A stretch of DNA of 64,000 nt from Amycolatopsis orientalis DSM 40040 = KCTC 9412. GTDB taxonomy: Bacteria > Actinomycetota > Actinomycetes > Mycobacteriales > Pseudonocardiaceae. The number at the start of each line of letters is the position of its first letter. The stretch's first letter is position 1. Positions 27,225 to 34,720 of this stretch are shown one piece after another. The position numbers and the translations under genes are program-made. The stretch is from positions 1 to 64,000 of the forward strand of contig NZ_ASJB01000015.1 in the NCBI RefSeq assembly GCF_000478275.1, in the 5' to 3' direction. The notes under the pieces are model-generated. The model saw only the letters and a program-made list of their open reading frames with translations. It made no database searches and was not told the origin of the DNA.

Positions 27225-27761
27225 ATGCGTTTGTTCGTCCGCCTGCTGTCCGCCCTGATCGGGCTGGCGCTGGCCGCCGCCGGGGTCCTCCTGGCGCTGG
27301 AGGTCGGCTGGGGCTGGTGGCGGCCGGGGCGCGGCCCGCTGTTCGTCCCGTGGGACGACTGGCGCGACAGGCTCGCGGAGCTGTCCTGGGGCAGTTCCCC
27401 GGTCCGGCTCACCGCGATCGTCGTCGGGGTGGTGGGCCTGCTGCTGATCCTCGCGGCGGCTTCGGCCGGGCGCCGTGCCATCCGGCTGACCGATCCGGCG
27501 AACGAGGTCAGTGTGACCACGTCGCCGCGGTCGCTCGCCCGGCTGGTGGGGGTGACCGTCCGCGCGCAGGAGAACGTCGCCGGCGCGAAGGTCACCGCCA
27601 CCGCCAAGAAGATCCGCGTCCGCGCGACGAGCAGGCTGGAGACCGAAGGCGAGCTGCGGCCGCGGCTGCTGGAGACGGTCTCCGGTCTGCTCGACGAAGT
27701 CCCCCTGGTACGGCGGCCGAAGGTGTCCGTCGTCGTCGACTCCCCGAAGGACCGCCGATGA
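27225..27761 (+). CDS. DUF6286-type membrane protein
   Basis: 178 residues, ATG behind AAGGAG. Two membrane helices (about residues 5-25 and 62-80) flank a Trp-rich loop; the C-terminal 90 residues are soluble and basic (ARLVGVTVRAQENVAGAKV...). The fold resembles AmaP: two helices followed by a Gls24-related domain. It is next to, and overlaps, an AmaP-like gene, so both may anchor Gls24 proteins to the membrane. Confidence 0.72.
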   Translation: MRLFVRLLSALIGLALAAAGVLLALEVGWGWWRPGRGPLFVPWDDWRDRLAELSWGSSPVRLTAIVVGVVGLLLILAAASAGRRAIRLTDPANEVSVTTSPRSLARLVGVTVRAQENVAGAKVTATAKKIRVRATSRLETEGELRPRLLETVSGLLDEVPLVRRPKVSVVVDSPKDRR

Positions 27762-28345
27762 GCCGTTCAGTCTCCGCCAAGGCACTCGGCCGGTCCACCG
27801 GCACGGAACGGATCCTGACCGTCCTCATCGGACTCCTCGCGCTGCTCGGCGGGATCGCGGTACTCGTGATCGGCGCCGGCTGGCTCGGCACCTACCGCGG
27901 CCGCCGTCCGCTGGCCGACCCCCTCGCGCTCGACTGGCTCGCGCAGCACGCGCTCCCGGCTCGCGTCGGCGCGCTGGTGCTCGGGGTGCTCCTGCTGTGG
28001 CTGGGACTGTGGTGGTTCTTCCGGTCACTGCGCCCGGAAGGCCGTCCGGACCTCGAACTCGACCACGACCTCGTGGTGACCTCCTCGGCCATCTCCGACG
28101 CCGTCCGCGCCGACGCCGAGACGATCGACGGGATCGGCCGCGCCCGGGTCCGCGCGGTCGGCGACAGTGAGAACCCGGCGCTGCGGATCACGCTCTGGTT
28201 GAACGAGGGCACCGACCTGAAACGCGTCTGGGAGCAGCTCGACCGCACCGTGCTGGCCCGCGCGCGGGAATCGCTCGGGGTCGACGTGCTGCCCACCGCC
28301 GTCCGGCTCGAACTCGACACGGCAGCACCGCAACGGGTGCGCTGA
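27758..28345 (+). CDS. AmaP-like membrane anchor of Gls24 proteins
   Basis: 195 residues, ATGA overlap with the preceding gene. Two helices (about 20-42 and 68-90) are separated by an extracellular-type loop with Trp and Arg; the cytoplasmic domain (100-190) has the LEL...VTSSAISDAVRADAETIDGIGRARVRAVG pattern of the alkaline-shock membrane anchor. Last gene of the operon that begins at 24350. Confidence 0.78.
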   Translation: MSRSVSAKALGRSTGTERILTVLIGLLALLGGIAVLVIGAGWLGTYRGRRPLADPLALDWLAQHALPARVGALVLGVLLLWLGLWWFFRSLRPEGRPDLELDHDLVVTSSAISDAVRADAETIDGIGRARVRAVGDSENPALRITLWLNEGTDLKRVWEQLDRTVLARARESLGVDVLPTAVRLELDTAAPQRVR

Positions 28346-28373
28346 CCGCGCCGATACGGCAAGAATGGCCGTC

Positions 28374-29453
28374 ATGTCGCTTCCCTTGACGCCGCCGGTC
28401 AAACCGATGCTCGCCAAACCGGCGAAGGCCATCCCCGATTCCGGCGGCCTGCTGTTCGAGCCGAAGTGGGACGGCTACCGCTGCCTGGTGTTCCGCGACG
28501 GCGACGAGCTGACCCTCCAGTCGCGGTCGGAGAAGCCGCTCAACCGGTACTTCCCCGAAGTCGTCGAACGGCTGAAGGCGACGCTGCCGGAGCGGATCGT
28601 GCTCGACGGCGAACTGGTGGTCGGCCGGGACGGGAAACTGGACTTCGACGCGCTCACCGACCGGATCCACCCCGCCGAAAGCCGGATCAAGCTGCTCGCG
28701 GAGCAGACCCCGGCGGAGTTCGTCGCGTTCGACCTGCTGGCGCTCGGCGACGAGTCCTATCTGGACGAACCGACGTCGAAACGGCGGGAACGGCTGGAGA
28801 AACTGGCTTCCGACGGCATCCACCTGACCCCGGCCACGGCGGATCCGGCGGTCGCGCGGCACTGGTTCGAGCTGTTCGAGGGCGCGGGACTCGACGGCGT
28901 CATCGGCAAACCGCTCGACGAGCCGTACACCCCCGGCAAACGCGTGCTGCTGAAGTACAAGCACTCGCGGACCGCCGACTGCGTGCTGGCGGGGCTGCGC
29001 TGGCACGTCGACGGCGAACCGGGCGAGCTGGTCGGCTCGTTCCTGCTCGGGCTGTACGACGAGGACGGCGTGCTGCACCACCCCGGCGTCGTCGGCTCCT
29101 TCCCGGTCACCCGGCGGCGTGAACTGGCCGAGGAGCTGGCGCCGCTGATCACCGACGGGACCGATCACCCGTGGCTGGGCGACAACGTGCGGGAGAACCA
29201 GCGGATCCCCGGCGGGATCACGCGGTGGAAGTCCAAGGAAGCCCCGTGGGTGCCGCTGAAGCTGGAGAAGGTGGTCGAGGTCGGCTACGAGCACACGGAG
29301 GGCGGATATCCGTCGCGGTTCCGGCACACCGCGCAGTTCAAGCGCTGGCGCCCCGACCGCGAGCCGGACTCCTGCACCTACGCCCAGCTCGACGAGGTCG
29401 CCCGGTACGACCTGGACGCGGTGTTCCGCGGCGAGGTCAAGCGCACCCGTTAA
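28374..29453 (+). CDS. ligC: ATP-dependent DNA ligase LigC
   Basis: 359 residues. The nucleotidyltransferase motif I is EPKWDGYRC with the adenylated Lys; further motifs are VLDGELVV (III), EFVAFDLL (IIIa), DGVIGK (IV, Glu replaced by a compact variant) and LKYKHSRTADCV (V); an OB-fold domain follows. ATG 28374 (MSLPLTPPVKPMLAK) agrees with Rv3731 better than the ATG three codons upstream. LigC is an NHEJ-type repair ligase in mycobacteria; its usual neighbour, the LigD-type polymerase, lies 10 kb away here. Confidence 0.9.
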   Translation: MSLPLTPPVKPMLAKPAKAIPDSGGLLFEPKWDGYRCLVFRDGDELTLQSRSEKPLNRYFPEVVERLKATLPERIVLDGELVVGRDGKLDFDALTDRIHPAESRIKLLAEQTPAEFVAFDLLALGDESYLDEPTSKRRERLEKLASDGIHLTPATADPAVARHWFELFEGAGLDGVIGKPLDEPYTPGKRVLLKYKHSRTADCVLAGLRWHVDGEPGELVGSFLLGLYDEDGVLHHPGVVGSFPVTRRRELAEELAPLITDGTDHPWLGDNVRENQRIPGGITRWKSKEAPWVPLKLEKVVEVGYEHTEGGYPSRFRHTAQFKRWRPDREPDSCTYAQLDEVARYDLDAVFRGEVKRTR

Positions 29454-29525
29454 CCGGCGCCTGACACACGACCTGCGAAGCTCACCCACGAGCTTTTGTC
29501 ATGCCCGGAAAGTGAGGACCAGCCC

Positions 29526-31091
29526 GTGCGCCCCGCCAGCACCGTCCGCCGCAGGCCACGGCTGATCCTGACGACCGTCCTGGCCGCGGCCGTGCTCGCG
29601 GGCTGCACGGCCGGGCCCTCGGTGCGGCCGGCGGTGATCGACAACGACGGCAAGACCACCCCCGGTTCCTCGACGGTCGCGCAGCAGGTGCCGCTGCCGC
29701 CGCTGAACGAACCCCGGTCACCGTCCCTCAAATGGGAGGACTGCGACGAGGCCACCCGGCAGCGCCTGGGCCAGCCGTCCGTGCCGGACACGCTGAAGTT
29801 CTCCTGCGCCAGGGTGCCCATCACGGTCGACGCGCCGGACCTGCCGGGGCGCGGGCTCGCCCGGATGTCGGTGGTCAAGACCGGGGACGGGCCGATTCCG
29901 CTCGTCGTGGTCAACGACGTCGACGGGGAGCCGGGGTCGCTCTACGCCGCGCGGCTGGCCGCGACGCTGCCGCCCGAGTACCTGAAGAAGTTCTCCCTGA
30001 TCGGCGTCGACCGGCGCGGGACCGGGGCGTCCGTGCCGGTCCAGTGCATCCCGGCGGAGATCCGCGCCGACCTGCTCGGCGGCGACCCGGCCGTGGGCGA
30101 CCTCGAAGCCGTGGTGGACGCGGCGCGCAAGGCCGGTCAGCAGTGCGCGATCGAACTGGACGACTCGCAGGTCGCGATGGACAGCTGGCGGGCCGCGGGT
30201 GATCTCGAAGAACTCCGGGAGCAGCTGGGCCTCGACAGGCTGCACGCGCTGGGGCGCGGTGACGGTTCGAAGGTCCTCGCCGAATACGCCGTGCGGTTCC
30301 CGGCGCAGGTGGGCCGGGTCATGCTCGACGGCCTGCCCGATCCGGGCGCCGACACGGCCGCCGTCCAGGACGCCGTCGCCGCGGGCGCGCAGGCCACACT
30401 CGACGCGTTCGGCGCCGACTGCATCGCCAGGGGCTGCCCGCTCGGTGACGCCCGCTCGGCCGTGAACGCCGTCGCGGACCGGCTCCGCGCCGCCCCCGCC
30501 ACGACCACCGACGGCGTCGAGATCACGCCGGGGATCGCGCTGTACGCCGTCTATTCGGGGCTCACGCAACGCTCACGCTGGGTGGAACTCGCCGAGGCGC
30601 TCAAGACCGCGCAGACCGGCGACGTCACGCCGCTGGCCGCGTTCGCCGAACCGGCGCTGAAGGACACCCGGGCCCGGCCGACCCGGCTGGACGGCACCCT
30701 CGCCACCAAATGCAACGACAGCGCGACCCGGCTCTCGGCCGAAGAACTCACCCGCCTGACGACGACGCTGCGTGGCAAGTACCCGCAGTTCGGTGTCTTC
30801 GCCGCGCAGCTGCTGGCGTGGTGCAGCCCCTGGCCCGTGCGCCGCGAACCGCTGCCGCCCGCCGGCGCCCCCGGCGCTCCGCCGATCCTCGTCGCGGGCA
30901 CCGCGACCGACCCGGTCACGCCGGAGCAGGGCACCGGCCGGGCCGCCGACCAGATGCCGAGCGCGGTGACGATCACCTGGCAGGGCGCCGGGCACGGTGC
31001 GCTGACCCTTTCGCCGTGCGTCACCGACGCGACGCGGGCTTTCCTGATCGACGGGAAGATCCCCGTCGACGGGACCCTGTGCCCGGCCTGA
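29526..31091 (+). CDS. TAP-like alpha/beta-hydrolase lipoprotein lacking the nucleophile
   Basis: 521 residues from GTG. A lipoprotein signal ends in the lipobox LAGC (Cys27), so it is membrane-anchored outside the cell. The fold is that of SlpD/Hip1-type secreted tripeptidyl aminopeptidases: VDRRGTGAS, then the nucleophile elbow, TDPVTP (acid) and GAGHGAL (His), plus a TAP-like C-terminal domain. At the elbow GGSYG of active relatives is replaced by G243-R-G245-D-G247, so the catalytic Ser is a Gly. I infer a non-hydrolytic or altered role. Confidence 0.82.
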   Translation: MRPASTVRRRPRLILTTVLAAAVLAGCTAGPSVRPAVIDNDGKTTPGSSTVAQQVPLPPLNEPRSPSLKWEDCDEATRQRLGQPSVPDTLKFSCARVPITVDAPDLPGRGLARMSVVKTGDGPIPLVVVNDVDGEPGSLYAARLAATLPPEYLKKFSLIGVDRRGTGASVPVQCIPAEIRADLLGGDPAVGDLEAVVDAARKAGQQCAIELDDSQVAMDSWRAAGDLEELREQLGLDRLHALGRGDGSKVLAEYAVRFPAQVGRVMLDGLPDPGADTAAVQDAVAAGAQATLDAFGADCIARGCPLGDARSAVNAVADRLRAAPATTTDGVEITPGIALYAVYSGLTQRSRWVELAEALKTAQTGDVTPLAAFAEPALKDTRARPTRLDGTLATKCNDSATRLSAEELTRLTTTLRGKYPQFGVFAAQLLAWCSPWPVRREPLPPAGAPGAPPILVAGTATDPVTPEQGTGRAADQMPSAVTITWQGAGHGALTLSPCVTDATRAFLIDGKIPVDGTLCPA

Positions 31092-31140
31092 TCCGCCCCG
31101 GCTCGCCCCCCCACGGAGCGTGACGCCGTTCCACTCCTCA

Positions 31141-31203
31141 CGCGCGCCATGAAAGGTCCTTTCCTTGCAAAATTTGCAAGGAAAGGACCTTTCATGGCGC
31201 GCG
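31141..31203. terminator. Perfect 63-nt palindrome between convergent genes (A3)
   Basis: 31-nt perfect arms around one base; the inner arm repeats the A2 sequence GAAAGGTCCTTTCCTTGCAAA. It lies between the hydrolase (ends 31091) and DUF2630 (ends 31229). Confidence 0.82.
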
Positions 31204-31228
31204 TGGGGTGTCCGGCTGGCGTCGTCCC

Positions 31229-31471
31229 CTACTGCCGGTAAGACTCCACCTCGCTGATCGGCCGTGCCGAAGCCTGGTCCGGATCCTCGTCGAACTCGAC
31301 CCGGGCCCGCCGCTGCCGCAGCAGGTCCCAGCACTGGTCGAGCTGCTGCTCGACACTGGCCAGGCGCGACCGGTCGTCCGAGCTGAGCCCGGTCCCGATC
31401 GCCCGCGCACGGAGTTCGTGCTCCTCGCTGACCAGTTCGTCGATCCGGCTGAGGATGTCCCCGTCGGCCAT
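31229..31471 (-). CDS. DUF2630 small protein
   Basis: 80 residues from an ATG behind GGGAGGTG. DUF2630 members are short helical proteins starting MxDxDILxRIDELVxEEHELR, as here, with a central coiled-coil-like stretch (VEQQLDQCWDLLRQRRARVE). Function unknown. It is divergent from the thioredoxin gene, 90 bp away. Confidence 0.85.
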   Translation of the reverse strand: MADGDILSRIDELVSEEHELRARAIGTGLSSDDRSRLASVEQQLDQCWDLLRQRRARVEFDEDPDQASARPISEVESYRQ

Positions 31472-31561
31472 ACGCACCTCCCGCGAAACGTGGGTTGCTC
31501 CATCCGAGACGCTACGCGCCCGCGCGGGAATGTGCGCCCTTCCCGATTCGTTACGCCCGGC

Positions 31562-31918
31562 ATGAGCACTGTGGAGCTGACCGCCGCCAACTTCGATCAG
31601 GTCGTGTCCGAGAACGACTTCGTGATCATCGACTTCTGGGCGGGCTGGTGCATGCCGTGCCGCCAGTTCGCGCCGACCTACGAGAAGGTGTCGGGCAACC
31701 ACGACGACATCGTCTTCGCCAGCGTCGACACCGAAGCCGAGCAGCAGCTGGCCGCCGCCTTCGACGTGCGCTCGATCCCCACGCTCGCGGTGATCCGCGA
31801 CAAGACGGTCATCTACTCGCAGCCCGGCGCGCTTCCGGAGAAGACGCTCGAAGACCTGATCCAGCAGGCGCGCGACATCGACATGGACAAGCTCAAGGAA
31901 GAGGCCCAGGAGGCCTGA
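31562..31918 (+). CDS. Thioredoxin with WCMPC active site
   Basis: 118 residues with the thioredoxin fold: VIIDFWAGWCMPCRQFAPTYEKV, the cis-Pro in IPTLAVI and a C-terminal helix. The active site is WCMPC instead of the standard WCGPC; a bulky residue between the cysteines usually changes the redox potential. No signal peptide, so cytoplasmic. It begins 4 bp after an A-rich leaderless-like context without a strong ribosome site. Confidence 0.92.
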   Translation: MSTVELTAANFDQVVSENDFVIIDFWAGWCMPCRQFAPTYEKVSGNHDDIVFASVDTEAEQQLAAAFDVRSIPTLAVIRDKTVIYSQPGALPEKTLEDLIQQARDIDMDKLKEEAQEA

Positions 31919-31929
31919 CGAGCGTGAAG

Positions 31930-31970
31930 AAGGGGCCCTTCCCGGCGGATTTCGCCGGGAAGGGCCCCTT
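31930..31970. terminator. Strong hairpin between convergent genes (A4)
   Basis: 18-nt perfect arms (AAGGGGCCCTTCCCGGCG and complement) with a 5-nt loop, followed by T. It terminates the thioredoxin transcript and probably the convergent proline dehydrogenase transcript. Confidence 0.85.
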
Positions 31971-32005
31971 TGTACTTCAGCGGAACCGTGCCACCGGGAA
32001 CCGGG

Positions 32006-32938
32006 TCAGCCCCGGGTGGCGAGTCCGCGCAGGAAGAACGCCAGGTTCGCCGGGCGTTCCGCCAGCCTGCGCATGAAATAGCCGTACCATTCGTCGCCGT
32101 AGGGGACGTAGACGCGCATGGTCTTGCCGTCCCCCGCGATCCGGCGCTGCTCCTCGGGACGGATCCCGTACAGCATCTGGAATTCGTGGTCGTCCGCCTT
32201 GCGGCCCGCGTCCATGGCGAGCTTCTCGGCGATCGCGATCATCCGCGGGTCGTGCGAGGCGACCATCGGATAACCCTTGCCAGCCATGAGGATCTTCAGG
32301 CAGCGCACGTAGGACTTGTCCACTTCGGACTTGTCCTGGAACGCGACCTCTTCGGGTTCGGCGTAGGCGCCCTTGCACAACCGGACGCGGGAGCCTTCAC
32401 CGGCGAGGTCGCGGCAGTCCTGTTCGGTCCGCCGCAGGTATGCCTGCAGCACCGCGCCCACCCACGGGTACTCGGTGCGCAGTTCCCGCAGGATGCCCAG
32501 GGTCGAATCGGTGGTGGTGTGGTCCTCCATGTCGAGGGTCACCGTGGCACCGACCGCCTCGGCCGCCGCACAGATCTTGCGGGCGTTCTCCAGTGCGACC
32601 TTCTCGCCGTCGGCGGGCAGGAACTGGCCGACCGCGGACAGCTTCACCGAGACGTCCGCGCCGAACGCGAGACCGTCGGCCGCCAGCGCGGACAGCAGTT
32701 CCTCGTAGGCGCGGACGGTCGTCGCGGCCTGCTCGGCGTCGGTGGTGTCCTCGCCGAGGTGGTCGAGGGTGACCCGGAGGCCGTCGTCGGCCAGTTCGCG
32801 GACCACCCGGGCGGCGTCGGGCGTCTTCGAACCGGCGACGAACCGGCTCACCACCGATCGGGTGGCGGGGACGACCTCGACCAGCTTGCGCATCCGCCGG
32901 GATCGGGCGGCGGCGAGCAACGGGGCACGCAACATCAC
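32006..32938 (-). CDS. putB: Proline dehydrogenase
   Basis: 310 residues, the standalone FAD-binding TIM-barrel form. Signature segments are VTLDMEDHTTTDSTL, VRLCKGAYAEPEEVAFQDK, VASHDPRMI, the FQMLYGIRPEE block and the end MRVYVPYGDEWYGYFMRRLAERPAN. It oxidises proline to pyrroline-5-carboxylate. It follows pruA by 15 bp on the same strand, so the two form the proline utilisation operon. Confidence 0.95.
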   Translation of the reverse strand: MMLRAPLLAAARSRRMRKLVEVVPATRSVVSRFVAGSKTPDAARVVRELADDGLRVTLDHLGEDTTDAEQAATTVRAYEELLSALAADGLAFGADVSVKLSAVGQFLPADGEKVALENARKICAAAEAVGATVTLDMEDHTTTDSTLGILRELRTEYPWVGAVLQAYLRRTEQDCRDLAGEGSRVRLCKGAYAEPEEVAFQDKSEVDKSYVRCLKILMAGKGYPMVASHDPRMIAIAEKLAMDAGRKADDHEFQMLYGIRPEEQRRIAGDGKTMRVYVPYGDEWYGYFMRRLAERPANLAFFLRGLATRG

Positions 32939-32953
32939 GGACTCCTGGAGAAC

Positions 32954-34591
32954 TCAGCCCTGGTGGGGGTAGCGGACGCCGGTCGGCGGAACGAAGGTCT
33001 CCTTGATCGAGCGCGGGCTCGTCCAGCGGAGCAGGTTGAACACCGAACCGGCCTTGTCGTTGGTGCCGGACGCGCGACCGCCGCCGAAGGGCTGCTGCCC
33101 GACGACCGCACCGGTCGGCTTGTCGTTGACGTAGAAGTTGCCGGCGGCGAAGCGCAGCGCCTCGGACGCCTTCGCGACGGCCGTGCGGTCGTTGGCGATG
33201 ACCGCGCCGGTGAGCGCGTAGTCGGCGGTCTCGTCGACCAGCTTGAGCACGTTGTCGAAGCCTTCGGCGGTGTCGTCGTCGTAGACGTGGATCGCGAGGA
33301 TCGGGCCGAAGTACTCGGTGCGGAAGATCTCGTGCTTCGGGTTGTCCGAGACGAGGATCGTCGGGCGCACGAAGTAGCCGACGCTGTCGTCGGCGGTGCC
33401 ACCGGCGATGACCTCGACCTCGGCGTCCTCGGCGGCACTGGCCAGTACGGCGGCGTGCTTGTCGAAGGCGCGGCGGTCGATCACGGCGCCGCCGAAGTTG
33501 GTCAGGTCGGTGACGTCGCCGTAGGTGAGGGCCTCGGTCTCGGAGACCAGTTCGTCCTTCAGGCTCGCCCAGAGCGAGCGCGGGACGTAGGCGCGGGAAG
33601 CGGCCGAGCACTTCTGGCCCTGGTACTCGAAGGCGCCGCGGATCAGCGCGGTGCGCAGGATGTCGACGTCGGCCGAGGCGTGCGCGAGCACGAAGTCCTT
33701 GCCGCCGGTCTCGCCGACCAGGCGCGGGTACGTGCGGTAGCCGGAGATGTTGGCGCCGACGGTGGCCCACAGGTGCTGGAACGTCGCGGTGGACCCGGTG
33801 AAGTGGATCCCGGCCAGGTCGCGGTGGGTGAGGGCGACCTCGGAGACGGCCTTGCCGTCACCCGGGAGCAGGTTGATGACGCCCGGCGGCATGCCCGCCT
33901 CTTCGAGCAGCCGCATCAGCATGTGCGCGGCGTAGCTCTGCGTCGGCGACGGCTTCCACAGCACGACGTTGCCCATCAGCGCGGGCGCGGTCGGCAGGTT
34001 GCCGGAGATCGCGGTGAAGTTGAACGGGGTGATGGCGTACACGAAGCCCTCGAGCGGGCGGTGCTCCATCCGGTTCCAGATACCGGGCGAGCTGACCGGC
34101 TGCTCGGCGAGGATCTGACGGCCGAAGGCGACGTTGAAGCGCCAGAAGTCGATCAGCTCGCAGGCGGAGTCGATCTCGGCCTGGAAGGCGGTCTTCGACT
34201 GGCCGAGCATGGTGGCGGCGTTCAGCCGGGCGCGCCAGGGGCCCGCCAGCAGGTCGGCGGCACGCAGGATGATCGCGGCGCGGTCGTCGAAGGAGAGCGC
34301 GCGCCAGCCCGGGGCGGCGGCCTTGGCCGCGGCGATCGCGTCGTGGGTGTCCTGCGCGGTCGCGCTGTGGATGACGCCCAGCACGGCCTTGTGGTTGTGC
34401 GGCTGGACGACCTCGATCTTCTCGCCGCCGCCCTTGCGCTGCTCACCACCGATCGTCGCGGTGATGTCGATGGGGTCGGCGCCGCCCAGCGACTTGAGCG
34501 CGCCCTCGAGTTCAGCGCGCTCAGCGCTGCCCGGCGCGTAGTTCAGCACCGGCTCGTTCTTCGGGGCGGGGGTCTGGGTCACGGCGTCCAC
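32954..34591 (-). CDS. pruA: 1-pyrroline-5-carboxylate / glutamate-semialdehyde dehydrogenase
   Basis: A 545-residue aldehyde dehydrogenase of the P5CDH group. The catalytic Glu is in VGETGGKDF and the catalytic Cys in FEYQGQKCSAASRAYVP; NAD contacts are in GSTATFQHL. It oxidises glutamate semialdehyde to glutamate. GTG start behind GGAGCAG. The divergent PucR-type gene 96 bp away and the shared promoter region indicate local control. Confidence 0.95.
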   Translation of the reverse strand: MDAVTQTPAPKNEPVLNYAPGSAERAELEGALKSLGGADPIDITATIGGEQRKGGGEKIEVVQPHNHKAVLGVIHSATAQDTHDAIAAAKAAAPGWRALSFDDRAAIILRAADLLAGPWRARLNAATMLGQSKTAFQAEIDSACELIDFWRFNVAFGRQILAEQPVSSPGIWNRMEHRPLEGFVYAITPFNFTAISGNLPTAPALMGNVVLWKPSPTQSYAAHMLMRLLEEAGMPPGVINLLPGDGKAVSEVALTHRDLAGIHFTGSTATFQHLWATVGANISGYRTYPRLVGETGGKDFVLAHASADVDILRTALIRGAFEYQGQKCSAASRAYVPRSLWASLKDELVSETEALTYGDVTDLTNFGGAVIDRRAFDKHAAVLASAAEDAEVEVIAGGTADDSVGYFVRPTILVSDNPKHEIFRTEYFGPILAIHVYDDDTAEGFDNVLKLVDETADYALTGAVIANDRTAVAKASEALRFAAGNFYVNDKPTGAVVGQQPFGGGRASGTNDKAGSVFNLLRWTSPRSIKETFVPPTGVRYPHQG

Positions 34592-34664
34592 TGACTGCTC
34601 CTGACTTCACTTCGCCGGTTAGAGGTCTCTCCCCGAACGGTAGACCGGACGACCTCCCGGCGGA

Positions 34665-34720
34665 TTGTCCGACTGGCTAGAATCAGGGTGACCGTCTTGT
34701 CCGATCGGCTTAATCTGGTG
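34665..34720. promoter_or_regulatory. Tandem direct repeats in the pruA/pucR control region
   Basis: TTGTCCGACTGGCTAGAATC at 34665 and TTGTCCGATCGGCTTAATCT at 34697: two imperfect copies 32 bp apart (three helical turns), each running on to a GGTG. The first contains a TAGAAT hexamer just before the GTG of the regulator gene. Likely operator for the PucR protein. Confidence 0.5.

Noticed and set aside
31970..34594. 874-residue plus-strand open frame
   Set aside because: Antisense to putB and pruA, which have clear catalytic motifs; the frame is open only because of third-position GC bias.
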